Virus record (IMG/VR): IMGVR_UViG_3300030419_004017
Coordinates: 1 to 49,015 of that record
Strand: one strand, 5' to 3'
Length of the DNA: 49,015 nt
From: a virus
The first letter of the stretch is position 1, and every line of letters starts with the position of its first letter. A program made the position numbers and the translations under genes. This document shows, piece by piece, positions 29,143 through 36,905 of this stretch. The notes beneath the pieces were generated by a model, which saw nothing but the letters and a program-made list of their open reading frames with translations, searched no databases and was not told where the DNA came from.

Positions 29143-29643
29143 ATGAATATATTAGATTTTACAGATTTTGACTCTGTTGAGATGGATGACTTACCAGCTT
29201 ACAAAAGAGCTGTCGAAAAAAAGATTCGTGAACTTGAGATTTCAAGAGACAATCTAATCAAATTAAAAAATAAAGAACCTATATGGAGTGAACCAGTACC
29301 CCTCGATACAGCAAAGGTGCCAAGTTCAACTATAGGTGTTTATAAAATTATACATAAACCATCAGAAAAAGTAATGAGTATTGGACAAGGTAATGTTGGT
29401 AATCGTAAAGGTCGCCACAAATCTGTTTTTCTTAATGATGGTAGAGATATCACACATAAAGGTGGTACAACAAGTGGTTCTGTAACTGCACAAAAAATGT
29501 ACAGACATGATAATGATTTATCAAATTGGTATTTTAGTTTTTGTAGTGTCGGAGAAAAAACATTAGCTAACGCTTTTGAATCTGAATTACAAAAGAAATT
29601 TAAACCACCATTTAACGCATTACACATGGGGGGTAATAATTAA
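29143..29643 (+). CDS. GIY-YIG nuclease family protein, 166 aa
   Basis: I start at ATG 29143, after the terminator hairpin. An N-terminal coiled coil (KRAVEKKIRELEISRDNLIK) precedes the nuclease: IGVYKII for GIY, MSIGQGNVGNRKGRH for YIG with the catalytic Arg, and AFESELQKKF carrying the metal-binding Glu. Phage members include Seg-type homing nucleases and host-DNA degraders. The next gene abuts it (TAATG) and may be a partner. Confidence 0.75.
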   Translation: MNILDFTDFDSVEMDDLPAYKRAVEKKIRELEISRDNLIKLKNKEPIWSEPVPLDTAKVPSSTIGVYKIIHKPSEKVMSIGQGNVGNRKGRHKSVFLNDGRDITHKGGTTSGSVTAQKMYRHDNDLSNWYFSFCSVGEKTLANAFESELQKKFKPPFNALHMGGNN

Positions 29644-30746
29644 TGAAACATAAAGAATATAGTAAAGGTTGGTGGAAATCTCATTATGATAATGGGGCAC
29701 CATTAAATAAATTATATCTTAATCCACCAATTGATGGGGTTGAAATATTAGAACCAAGATTGATGTGTTCTAATGATTATGATAAAGATATGTTCAATAA
29801 ACAATTTAGAGTCGGAGATGCAACAGATAAACGGAGATTCAGATTACAAAAATCATTCAAAGATTATGATTTTAATGAACATCTACCAACTTGTATTGTA
29901 AGAGATGAGAAACAAATACCCGCAAAATTAGATGGATTTGGTAGAGAGGTATTACTTTCAAATTCAAAAAACTTCTTTATGCACAACATTGTTAAATGTC
30001 GAGACGCAGATGTGGAAGAAAAATTAAGAGGTAGGTTAAATTCAAGGAAGTATAGTAAAGATAATTCTGATGATGATTTAATACATTCATGTTTAAAGGC
30101 AATAAATAAGACTTGGATTTCAAATAGTGAAAGTGATGTTACAAAAAGATTGATAGAGATGGAACCATATTTTATGGATTCAAGTAGGGTAGGTAAACTC
30201 GCAAAAAAGATTTGTAAATTTGCAGCCAAAAAAGGACATAAGAAAATAGTAACTTATCCTGGTAGTTTTTATTCACCATCATCCTATACTCTATTTGAAG
30301 ATTGGATTGAGAACACTTGGGAAAACAAACCAAAACACGGCTGGAAAGTTAGGGGTAATAAAGGGGCACAACCACCTAAATATTTTTTTAATGAAACAGG
30401 ACAATGTTATCAAACCGAGTTACAGCACGATAAAGATTATATAGCAAGATTTTTACGACAAGTTCTTAAAAATTGGCAGAACGGATACCCAACAGAAGTT
30501 CTTACTTACATCCATACAAAAATAGATGATGTAAAGGGTCTGATGAAGAAGAGAATATCATTCAATAACGCCATTAAACAAGAATGTGATTTATGGGATG
30601 ATGCGTACTTGAATGTAAATGGTAATACAAAAGGTTTACCTTGGGATGAAATGATTATCAGAATAGGATGGATACCACAAGATAAACGAAAGGTACACCG
30701 AGGTGGTGAAAAACAAACAAGGTCTATACAAATAGGGAGTATCTAA
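29643..30746 (+). CDS. Hypothetical protein, 367 aa
   Basis: One of the larger unrecognised proteins. It is basic and soluble, with a Trp/Tyr-rich N-terminus, a central FNEHLPTCIVRDEKQIP segment with loose ParB-like flavour, Lys-rich helices (VGKLAKKICKFAAKKGHKK) and a C-terminal region rich in charged residues. It is coupled by TAATG to both the GIY-YIG gene and the next gene, so the three may form one element. A DNA-binding role is possible. Confidence 0.6.
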   Translation: MKHKEYSKGWWKSHYDNGAPLNKLYLNPPIDGVEILEPRLMCSNDYDKDMFNKQFRVGDATDKRRFRLQKSFKDYDFNEHLPTCIVRDEKQIPAKLDGFGREVLLSNSKNFFMHNIVKCRDADVEEKLRGRLNSRKYSKDNSDDDLIHSCLKAINKTWISNSESDVTKRLIEMEPYFMDSSRVGKLAKKICKFAAKKGHKKIVTYPGSFYSPSSYTLFEDWIENTWENKPKHGWKVRGNKGAQPPKYFFNETGQCYQTELQHDKDYIARFLRQVLKNWQNGYPTEVLTYIHTKIDDVKGLMKKRISFNNAIKQECDLWDDAYLNVNGNTKGLPWDEMIIRIGWIPQDKRKVHRGGEKQTRSIQIGSI

Positions 30747-31156
30747 TGAAAGAAATAATAAAAGAAGTATTAGATGGTATGAGTGGTTCTCAAATGAACC
30801 TCGAATCAGAAGGAGCGAGAGAAGTTATAGCGTCCACGATATCATCAGAGTTAAAAAAACGAGGTCGTTATCGTGAATTTCCTACTGATAATAATAAAAC
30901 AAAACATTTCGCAGATGGGTTCCACGAAGGTCGATGGGAAGAAGATGAGAATCGACAAGATGCTTTCCCACATTCCTTTCCTGGTTTAGATGTAATACTA
31001 AAAGAGAAAGATAAATTATCTGAACAGATAAGTGACACAAGACCTGATGGTGATGGAACAGAATGGATTTTCGAATCTTCTGATGGTGGTAAAACTATTA
31101 CTAAAAGAGAAATCGGTAGTGATAAAAGAATTATCGTGAAAGGTAATGAAGGATAA
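30746..31156 (+). CDS. Hypothetical protein, 136 aa
   Basis: Coupled by TAATG. It is a soluble charged protein with an N-terminal helix (EIIKEVLDGMSGSQMNLESE) and a C-terminal beta-hairpin-like end (EWIFESSDGGKTITKREIG). It overlaps the next small gene by eleven bases. No family is recognised. Confidence 0.6.
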   Translation: MKEIIKEVLDGMSGSQMNLESEGAREVIASTISSELKKRGRYREFPTDNNKTKHFADGFHEGRWEEDENRQDAFPHSFPGLDVILKEKDKLSEQISDTRPDGDGTEWIFESSDGGKTITKREIGSDKRIIVKGNEG

Positions 31157-31337
31157 GTGTGTAACTTGTGGTATCGATAGTATTTTCGATTTTACCGAAC
31201 ATATAAAATTTAGAATAGGTTATATCAAAGGTGTTGGACAATTGTGTTTAGATTGCTTCGATAAGATATACTTTAAAAAAGATAAAAAACAAATAGAGGT
31301 TAGTAGTGAAAAAAGAAAGATGGTCAGAGTACGATAA
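31146..31337 (+). CDS. Zinc-ribbon-like protein, 63 aa
   Basis: Two Cys pairs, CVTCG and CLDCF, about 30 residues apart suggest a zinc ribbon. The C-terminal third is Lys/Arg-rich. It overlaps both neighbours. Probably nucleic-acid or protein binding. Confidence 0.6.
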   Translation: MKDKCVTCGIDSIFDFTEHIKFRIGYIKGVGQLCLDCFDKIYFKKDKKQIEVSSEKRKMVRVR

Positions 31338-31605
31338 ATTCGTTGTAATGGGTGATAAAGCAAATCATTATGTACGGAGCGATTATCCAGCATTTTTAGA
31401 TTATAGAGTACTTAAGAGTGTTGTACAAAATGTCGTAAAAGGTCAACCAGCAGATAATTATTACCACAATGGTGTTACACTTGACTTAGGTGTGACTCGT
31501 GGTACAATTGATAAGATTTACGATAAGATGGAAAAATTACTTTGGGATGATAACATTATGATTATTGCCAGAGTACTTGGATTAAGAAATTTAAGAGCAA
31601 GTTAA
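31306..31605 (+). CDS. Hypothetical protein, 99 aa
   Basis: It begins at GTG 31306 inside the previous gene, behind AGAGGTTAGTA. It is a soluble protein with alpha/beta character (RVLKSVVQNVVKGQPADNYY, then GTIDKIYDKMEKLLWDD). Domain unrecognised, but possibly a small winged-helix fold. Confidence 0.55.
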   Translation: MKKERWSEYDKFVVMGDKANHYVRSDYPAFLDYRVLKSVVQNVVKGQPADNYYHNGVTLDLGVTRGTIDKIYDKMEKLLWDDNIMIIARVLGLRNLRAS

Positions 31606-31642
31606 TTTGAATGTTTTTCTCTTATCGTTATGGGAGAAAAAA

Positions 31643-32092
31643 ATGGCAAAAAAACCTGCGTCGTTTGAATATAACGGCACATTAGTTAGAGTTTTAGATG
31701 GGGATACAATAGATTGTTATATTGATTTGGGTTTCGATTTAAAAATTAAAAAGAGAATTCGGTACATGGGTATCGATACTTGGGAATCAAGAACAAGAGA
31801 TTTAGCTGAAAAAGAAAAAGGTTTAGCAGCTAAAGCTCGTAACAAAGAGTTATTAGAGGCTGGTACTTTCAAAATTGTTTCACATGGAACTGGTAAGTTC
31901 GGTAGAGTATTGGGTGAAGTTTTTGTTGAAACAGAAAATGGTTTAGAAAGTGTAAATCAAATTTTAATCAATGAAGGTCACGCTTATGAATACGATGGTG
32001 GTAAGAAAAAGAAATTCATAGCTGAAATCAAGGAAGAAAAAGATGCTAAGAAAAAAGACTTGGTTGATAAACCAGCAGAGGAGAACTCGTAA
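31643..32092 (+). CDS. Thermonuclease (SNase)-like protein, 149 aa
   Basis: GGGAGAAAAAA fixes ATG 31643. The OB-fold nuclease is recognisable by LVRVLDGDTIDCYIDLGFDL, RIRYMGIDTWESR (with the catalytic Arg and Glu) and GKFGRVLGEVFV (second catalytic Arg). A Lys/Glu-rich C-terminal tail of about 25 residues follows. There is no signal peptide, so it would act inside the cell on DNA or RNA, for example in host genome degradation. Confidence 0.85.
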   Translation: MAKKPASFEYNGTLVRVLDGDTIDCYIDLGFDLKIKKRIRYMGIDTWESRTRDLAEKEKGLAAKARNKELLEAGTFKIVSHGTGKFGRVLGEVFVETENGLESVNQILINEGHAYEYDGGKKKKFIAEIKEEKDAKKKDLVDKPAEENS

Positions 32093-32100
32093 GGACAAAT

Positions 32101-32178
32101 ATGGTATATGAAATTATTGTTCCATATAAAACTTCTACAACAACACAGATGTATAGGTATTATAGGTGGGATAAATGA
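32101..32178 (+). CDS. Small protein, 25 aa
   Basis: AAGGACAAAT precedes ATG 32101. The 25 residues are Tyr/Thr-rich (TTTQMYRYYRW). The stop overlaps the next ATG (ATGA). Weak on its own; coupling supports it. Confidence 0.35.
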   Translation: MVYEIIVPYKTSTTTQMYRYYRWDK

Positions 32179-32342
32179 AATACAAGGTTATAAAAGATTA
32201 CCCAACATCAGAGGGTATATTATATAAGGGTGAATTAGTAACCGAGCATGGGAGCAAACCTAATGGTCATATTAGGGTTAAAGACACTATGGGCCGTATT
32301 TGGTTTGTTCCAAAAAATATATTGAAAGAGTATAGAATTTAG
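32175..32342 (+). CDS. Small SH3-like protein, 55 aa
   Basis: Too short for a standard ORF list but coherent: KYKVIKDYPTSEGILYKGEL then HIRVKDTMGRIWFVPKNIL reads as a small five-stranded barrel. Coupled by ATGA. Function unknown. Confidence 0.5.
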   Translation: MKYKVIKDYPTSEGILYKGELVTEHGSKPNGHIRVKDTMGRIWFVPKNILKEYRI

Positions 32343-32430
32343 CAAAAAAAATATGTTTTTTTAAAGTTTAAGTATATATATATTATTGTAAGACATTTAT
32401 ACGCACAAATGTGGTATGGTGTTTTACACT

Positions 32431-32456
32431 TTGTATCGCTCAAGGTGAGGATACAA
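32431..32456 (+). promoter_or_regulatory. Leader hairpin upstream of hsp20
   Basis: In the 148-base leader before hsp20, TTGTATC (32431-32437) pairs with GATACAA (32450-32456), extended by CTCA/TGAG around a three-base loop (11 bp with one bulge). The ribosome site AGGAG at 32479-32483 lies outside it, so it is not a simple sequestering thermometer. Confidence 0.45.
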
Positions 32457-32490
32457 GTTTGACTACAAGTAAACAAATAGGAGAAATAAA

Positions 32491-32964
32491 ATGACTAAAG
32501 TAGTTTTACGCAACCCATTCCCTATAATCGATAGGGATGAATTCTTAACACCATTTGATAGAATGTTTGATAAAATCGTGGAGAGTAATTTTCCTGATAT
32601 TACCAAATCCGTTGGTGTTAAACCATTTCAAGGAACAGCTTATCCAAAGGTAAATGTCTATGAGTACGATGATAAAGTCGGTGTAGTAGCAGAGATACCT
32701 GGTTTGGATAAAAAAGACTTATCAGTAGAAGTCGAGGATGGTGTACTAACTATCTCAGGCGACAAACATGGTTTGTTTGATGATGAGGGAGCAAAGGTTA
32801 TTCGTAGGGAATTGAAACATTCATCATTCAAGCGTTCATTCGAGTTAGGTGAACTATTGGATGGAGATAATATTAAAGCATCTTTCAAGGATGGTTTATT
32901 ATCGATTGATATTCCAAAGGCTGAACCTGAACTTCCAAAGAAGACTTCGGTAAAAATCTCATAA
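32491..32964 (+). CDS. Small heat-shock protein Hsp20
   Basis: The 157 residues contain a full alpha-crystallin domain (about 48-145): YPKVNVYEYDDKVGVVAEIP, GLDKKDLSVEVEDGVLTI, KHSSFKRSFELGE and FKDGLLSIDIPK, plus a short C-terminal tail with a VKIS end. The N-terminal arm is typical. It is an ATP-independent holdase and a core gene of marine T4-like phages, thought to aid virion protein folding. TAGGAGAAATAAA is the ribosome site. A structured leader precedes it. Confidence 0.93.
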   Translation: MTKVVLRNPFPIIDRDEFLTPFDRMFDKIVESNFPDITKSVGVKPFQGTAYPKVNVYEYDDKVGVVAEIPGLDKKDLSVEVEDGVLTISGDKHGLFDDEGAKVIRRELKHSSFKRSFELGELLDGDNIKASFKDGLLSIDIPKAEPELPKKTSVKIS

Positions 32965-32965
32965 T

Positions 32966-33048
32966 TTAATGAGGAGGTGTTTTTCCTTTCTTTTCACTTA
33001 TATCCAAAGCAAAGGGAATCGTGTGTAGCGTTAGGGTGGCCTCATTAA
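32966..33048 (+). ncRNA. Closed hairpin element after hsp20
   Basis: TTAATGAGG at 32966-32974 pairs perfectly with CCTCATTAA at 33040-33048, closing about 65 bases that include a TTTCCTTT/AAAGGGAA pairing. There is no T-run after the closing stem, and a ribosome site (AGGAG) follows within 10 bases. It may be a 3' stabilising structure for hsp20 or a control leader for the next gene. Confidence 0.45.
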
Positions 33049-33066
33049 TACATAGGAGAACTCATA

Positions 33067-33261
33067 TTGGGTAGATTTAACAAATTAATAAAAGTTAATG
33101 ATACCCTATATGAGTGCGTTGGTGTACAATCCGTAGAATCAACCAATGAAAAGGGTACAGAGTATTGGAAAAGGTGTTGGAATGCCGATACCGTACTGAG
33201 AAATGGTAATGATTTTTACTTTGTAAGAACCATTATCGATGCCGAATTTACGGACATTTAA
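33067..33261 (+). CDS. Hypothetical protein, 64 aa (TTG start)
   Basis: TAGGAGAACTCATA places the ribosome site before TTG 33067. It is a small beta-rich protein (KLIKVNDTLYECVGVQSVES) with a closing helix-strand. No family is recognised. It sits downstream of the closed hairpin element. Confidence 0.55.
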   Translation: MGRFNKLIKVNDTLYECVGVQSVESTNEKGTEYWKRCWNADTVLRNGNDFYFVRTIIDAEFTDI

Positions 33262-33297
33262 AGAAAAATCAACTATTTATATACTGAGGAGAATTAA

Positions 33298-33501
33298 ATG
33301 CCAAACAAACGAAATAAATTATTTGATAATTTAATCAAAAAACTCAAAGAAATCGAGATTGAGCCTAAGGTATTGCACGAAACAGACGAAGAACGAATCG
33401 AAGAATATACTTTACCAGTTGAATTTTTTGATGAATTGACAAAAGATGAAAGGGATAGTTTATATTGTTGGTTAAACAAGGATACGATAGCACAGGCATG
33501 A
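33298..33501 (+). CDS. Hypothetical acidic protein, 67 aa
   Basis: GAGGAGAATTAA precedes ATG. It is a charged helical protein (LFDNLIKKLKEIEIEP, EEYTLPVEFFDELTKDERDS). The stop lies just before the J-domain gene. Function unknown. Confidence 0.6.
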   Translation: MPNKRNKLFDNLIKKLKEIEIEPKVLHETDEERIEEYTLPVEFFDELTKDERDSLYCWLNKDTIAQA

Positions 33502-33502
33502 T

Positions 33503-34066
33503 GTGGACTTTCAAGAGGAATTAAATAACAAAAAACTTAAACTAAAATCAGATTATTTAAGAGCGGAACTCGAAGAAACACAATGGATATTTCAAAATAG
33601 TCTTGTTGAATTTCAAAAGGATTTTGGTGAGTATTTAAAAGAATTTGATGAAACCAAAAAAGTATCAAGAGTCGATACTGAGTTAGAATTTGATATTCCA
33701 AAAGAAAAAGTTAATAAAGTATTTAAGAAAATAGCCACAAAAACCCATCCTGATAAAAACATAGGAAATGATGATAGTGATAGGTTAGTGGAACTATATA
33801 AAGAAGCTCAACAATCAGTTGAAAAAAAAGATTGGTCAAGAGTAACTCAGATAGCTAGAGAACTCGAAATTGATGTTACTGATGTTGAGGAAAACGATTC
33901 CGTATTTTTAGAAAAAAGTATAAATGATATGGAATCTAAAATAGGTGAAATAAAACAAACATTCGCGTGGTTGTGGGTTCATTCTGAAAAAGAGAATCGA
34001 CCACAACTTAAGAAACACATATTGGATGTAATCGGAGTAAAGGAGAAAGAAAATGGCGACTCGTGA
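33503..34066 (+). CDS. J-domain-like protein, 187 aa
   Basis: It begins at GTG 33503, two bases after the previous stop. A charged N-terminal helical region is followed by VNKVFKKIATKTHPDKN, which contains the HPD tripeptide of DnaJ proteins, and by a helix LVELYKEAQQSVEKKDW, consistent with helices III-IV of a J-domain at about 70-115. The J-domain stimulates Hsp70 ATPase, so the phage may recruit host DnaK. The C-terminal half (MESKIGEIKQTFAWLW) is helical. It lies near Hsp20. Confidence 0.75.
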   Translation: MDFQEELNNKKLKLKSDYLRAELEETQWIFQNSLVEFQKDFGEYLKEFDETKKVSRVDTELEFDIPKEKVNKVFKKIATKTHPDKNIGNDDSDRLVELYKEAQQSVEKKDWSRVTQIARELEIDVTDVEENDSVFLEKSINDMESKIGEIKQTFAWLWVHSEKENRPQLKKHILDVIGVKEKENGDS

Positions 34067-34235
34067 TGAACTATATGGTCAATTGAATGACCTTTGGGAA
34101 GATTTCCAAGAGAATCATAGAGCAAATACAGAGAAAGGTAACAAAGCTGCTGGTGGTAGAGCTAGAAAAGCTATTGGTGAGATTAAGAAACTTGTTACTG
34201 AGTATCGTAAAGCTTCAGTAGAAGAAAATAAATAA
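34053..34235 (+). CDS. Histone H1-like Hc1-type DNA-binding protein, 60 aa
   Basis: The motif KGNKAAGGRARKAIGEIKKL matches the bacterial Hc1 histone H1-like family, which condenses DNA. Acidic and basic helices flank it. It overlaps the J-domain gene by 14 bases and has AAAGGAGAAAGAAA. In a phage it could compact the genome or coat host DNA. Confidence 0.75.
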   Translation: MATRDELYGQLNDLWEDFQENHRANTEKGNKAAGGRARKAIGEIKKLVTEYRKASVEENK

Positions 34236-34243
34236 AGTAAATT

Positions 34244-34426
34244 ATGTTAAGAAAAGACCAAGTCGAAACTAAACTCGACCAGTTACAAACACAAGTTGAA
34301 AGATTAAAAGCGAATTATATTGGCCCTAATGGTCAAACAATTCCACCTGATATTTTCTTTAGGGAAATGTCAATAATCGAACAACTCGTAGAGAGAATAC
34401 AAAACCTAATAGAAATAGAAGATTAA
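34244..34426 (+). CDS. Small coiled-coil protein, 60 aa
   Basis: Helix VETKLDQLQTQVERLKANYI and a second helix MSIIEQLVERIQNLIEIE flank a turn with GPNGQTIPP. This looks like a helical hairpin that oligomerises. Function unknown. Confidence 0.6.
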   Translation: MLRKDQVETKLDQLQTQVERLKANYIGPNGQTIPPDIFFREMSIIEQLVERIQNLIEIED

Positions 34427-34442
34427 TTAACGGAGAAAAAGT

Positions 34443-35438
34443 GTGGAAACTAAGAATAGTAGGTTATTTCCATATTTAGTTGGACTTGCGGCTTTTTTAG
34501 TTGCTGGTTCGGCAGCGTTTTACTCAGTATTTGGTTTATCAAAACTCTTTAGTGGAGCAGCTTTAGCAGTAGTAATTATGGCTGGTTCACTTGAGTTTGC
34601 CAAGTTGGTAACAGCATCGTTCCTATACAGATATTGGGACGAAATAAATAAGATAATGAAAACTTATCTTGTGGTGGGTGTGGTTACACTCGTGGTGATA
34701 ACGAGTGCAGGTATCTTTGGTTTTCTATCAAATGCTTATCAAGGAGCTACAGCATCTTTTGAAAAGGAATCAACCGCACTATTGTATAAACAAGATAGGT
34801 TAGATCAATTACAAGAGGATAAAAAATTCCTAAAAGAAGAATTGGATGCAGCAGTATCGGAACTACCTGATAATTACCGAACTGCTAAAAGAAAACTCAG
34901 AGAGGAATACCAACCAAAGATTAATGATATCAACACTACAATGATGAACCTAAAACAAGAGATTGGTGATTTGAAGATAGCACTTGTTGAGACAGGTGTT
35001 GATGTCGGCCCAGCTATATTCTTGGCAAGAATATTCGATACTGAGGTTGATACAGTGGTTAAGTATTTCATTTTCATGTTGATAGCTGTATTTGACCCAC
35101 TTGCTGTAGTTTTGGTTATCTCGTATAACCTCACACTACAAGTTAGGATGAGAGATGAGGAAGCTAGCCCTGATGAAAAACAGAAATCAGAAAAGTTTGT
35201 AAGAAAAAAATCACCAAAGAGACTTGGATTATACAAAGAAGGTAAGTCTGTATTAGAAAAGGTGGTTAAAGAAACTTTTAAACCTGATAGGAAAAAGGTA
35301 AAAAAGTCTGAAAAGGTTATAGAACCAGAAGTTGAAGATACACCAAAGATTGAAGAAGAACCTGGTGGTGGAGTTTTTGAGGCAGAAGAAAAACCACAAA
35401 AAACTTTTGGAAGAGGAGCAGTAGTACATAATAAATGA
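34443..35438 (+). CDS. Large membrane protein with cytoplasmic coiled coil, 331 aa
   Basis: It starts at GTG 34443 behind ACGGAGAAAAA. Three or four membrane segments are visible: FPYLVGLAAFLVAGSAAFYS, ALAVVIMAGSLEFAKLV, YLVVGVVTLVVITSAGIFGF and, after a coiled coil of about 90 residues, YFIFMLIAVFDPLAVVLVIS. The C-terminal 90 residues are Lys/Glu-rich and disordered. Similar proteins occur in marine myoviruses without assigned function. It heads a run of membrane genes up to 36500. Confidence 0.75.
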   Translation: METKNSRLFPYLVGLAAFLVAGSAAFYSVFGLSKLFSGAALAVVIMAGSLEFAKLVTASFLYRYWDEINKIMKTYLVVGVVTLVVITSAGIFGFLSNAYQGATASFEKESTALLYKQDRLDQLQEDKKFLKEELDAAVSELPDNYRTAKRKLREEYQPKINDINTTMMNLKQEIGDLKIALVETGVDVGPAIFLARIFDTEVDTVVKYFIFMLIAVFDPLAVVLVISYNLTLQVRMRDEEASPDEKQKSEKFVRKKSPKRLGLYKEGKSVLEKVVKETFKPDRKKVKKSEKVIEPEVEDTPKIEEEPGGGVFEAEEKPQKTFGRGAVVHNK

Positions 35439-35707
35439 TAAATAACATTATTTTATTTTTTATTCAATTATCACATTGGATATTTCTTGTTCTTGCAGGA
35501 GTATCAGTACCATTGGTGTTAATATGTGAACCATTCTATATATCATTTCCAATATGTGCTTGGATTATGCATTTAACATTCAGTAGAACATTGGATTGTC
35601 CTTGGACAAGATTAGAAAACATATATAGAAGTAAATGTGGTAAGCAAGAAATAGGTGGGTTTATCTCACATAATTTAAGAATCTTAGGCTTGAGAAGAAA
35701 AAAGTGA
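35435..35707 (+). CDS. Membrane protein, 90 aa
   Basis: ATGA overlap with the preceding gene. Two hydrophobic segments (IILFFIQLSHWIFLVLAGVS, and LVLICEPFYISFPICAWIMH) are followed by a basic tail (SKCGKQEIGG then HNLRILGLRRKK). Function unknown. Confidence 0.6.
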   Translation: MINNIILFFIQLSHWIFLVLAGVSVPLVLICEPFYISFPICAWIMHLTFSRTLDCPWTRLENIYRSKCGKQEIGGFISHNLRILGLRRKK

Positions 35708-36051
35708 TGAGTGAAGATTTAATTATAAATTTACTTGCAGGTGGTACATTACTATTTGCAATAGTGTTAAGTATATTAATTAGAAATACTAAAGTACACA
35801 AAGTACTAACTTTTATATTTTATCCATTGATAAAATTAAAAGATTGGGTAGACCCAAACTATTGGGCTAGTGAGGTAGGTGAGAGTAGTGGTTTGTATGA
35901 TAAGGCCAGAAACTCCAAGACTCGTAAATGGGTAGATAGTTTGGAAGGTTGGAAATGGTGGACATGGCAATTAGGTGTTGGTTTAATAGGTGTAATAATA
36001 GTAGAGTATATACTTAATATGATTGGTATGACTATGTTGCCTTGGAGATAA
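35707..36051 (+). CDS. Membrane protein, 114 aa
   Basis: I use ATG 35707, overlapping the previous TGA. Hydrophobic segments at about 6-24 (LLAGGTLLFAIVLSILI) and 88-108 (WQLGVGLIGVIIVEYILNM) flank a Trp-rich polar loop (DPNYWASEVGESSGLYDKA). Function unknown. Confidence 0.6.
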   Translation: MSEDLIINLLAGGTLLFAIVLSILIRNTKVHKVLTFIFYPLIKLKDWVDPNYWASEVGESSGLYDKARNSKTRKWVDSLEGWKWWTWQLGVGLIGVIIVEYILNMIGMTMLPWR

Positions 36052-36161
36052 CTATTTTAAGTGACTTTAATCAAATAGGTTATATTTTAAATCAATGTTG
36101 AGATATTTATTATAAGTGGGAATCCCCGCAAGGTCATAAAACCAACAACAGAGGAACTCAA

Positions 36162-36500
36162 ATGGAAGCTCAATTACAAGCCTTAATCGGTGAGTATGGT
36201 TGGTTATTCGCTTCAGGTATCGTGGTCTTATTATTCCAAAACACCATACGAGAAGCCGTTGATGGTATAATGGTTTTTCTTGGAAATGATTACAACGAAG
36301 ATGATGTCGTTGAGGTCGATGGTGAGCCCGGCCGTATCGTGAGAGTCGGTATGTGGAAGACCGTATTTTTTATCTATCATGTTGTCAATGGACAAATAGT
36401 AGGTGGTGCAAAATTGGTTGTAGCAAATTCAAAACTCAAGGATTTAAAAATAGAAAAACCCTTACCTAATTTGGATTTATCAAAATATCAAAAAAAGTAA
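36162..36500 (+). CDS. MscS-like minimal channel-domain protein, 112 aa
   Basis: An N-terminal hydrophobic helix (YGWLFASGIVVLLFQNTI) leads into EAVDGIMVFLGNDYNEDDVV and EVDGEPGRIVRVGMWKTVFF, then LVVANSKLKDL. These match the last pore helix and beta-domain of MscS channels (DxVExxGxxGxVxxI, NSxL). Only one membrane helix is present instead of at least three, so it is a truncated relative that might assemble with host channels or form its own pore. Confidence 0.7.
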   Translation: MEAQLQALIGEYGWLFASGIVVLLFQNTIREAVDGIMVFLGNDYNEDDVVEVDGEPGRIVRVGMWKTVFFIYHVVNGQIVGGAKLVVANSKLKDLKIEKPLPNLDLSKYQKK

Positions 36501-36509
36501 AGAAAGTAC

Positions 36510-36539
36510 TTGACTCGTATATAGTTTTTACCGTATATT
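36510..36539 (+). promoter_or_regulatory. Sigma70-like promoter for the 36567 gene
   Basis: TTGACT at 36510-36515, 18-bp spacer, TATATT at 36534-36539 plus C. ATG follows 28 bases later behind AAAAGGAGTTAAAA. Confidence 0.8.
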
Positions 36540-36566
36540 CTTGTAGAAATTAAAAGGAGTTAAAAA

Positions 36567-36905
36567 ATGAATTATCAAGAAACACTATATGGAAAACAAT
36601 ACTTACTCGGTAAGGATGTCTATGTTGATGGTAAGCACAAGATATTAAATGTTCCACTACTTGACCTAATGGATGAATTAGGTTTTATACCTGAAGGTGA
36701 CTATAACCAGATATTTACCTTATCTGTAGTTTGGTATGAAAACGATGGTGAAGTAATGGTTCATCAAATCTATGACCACGATAGTGGTGTAATTTATTGG
36801 GAAGATAAAACCAATGATGAATGGACAGACAATGATGAACAACTTTTGGATTCACTTTTAATGTATGGTAATTTACAAGAAACAATTGGAGAGTTTTATG
36901 TTTAA
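36567..36905 (+). CDS. Hypothetical acidic protein, 112 aa
   Basis: A soluble, acidic, beta-rich protein (VDGKHKILNVPLLDLMDELG, then DGEVMVHQIYDHDSGVIYW). It has its own promoter and overlaps the lipoprotein gene by eight bases. No family is recognised. Confidence 0.6.
   Translation: MNYQETLYGKQYLLGKDVYVDGKHKILNVPLLDLMDELGFIPEGDYNQIFTLSVVWYENDGEVMVHQIYDHDSGVIYWEDKTNDEWTDNDEQLLDSLLMYGNLQETIGEFYV

Noticed and set aside
29864-30229. Long reverse-strand open frames, such as this 121-codon one
   Set aside because: They mirror forward genes, lack ribosome sites and have unlikely composition. No minus-strand gene is supported anywhere in the window.
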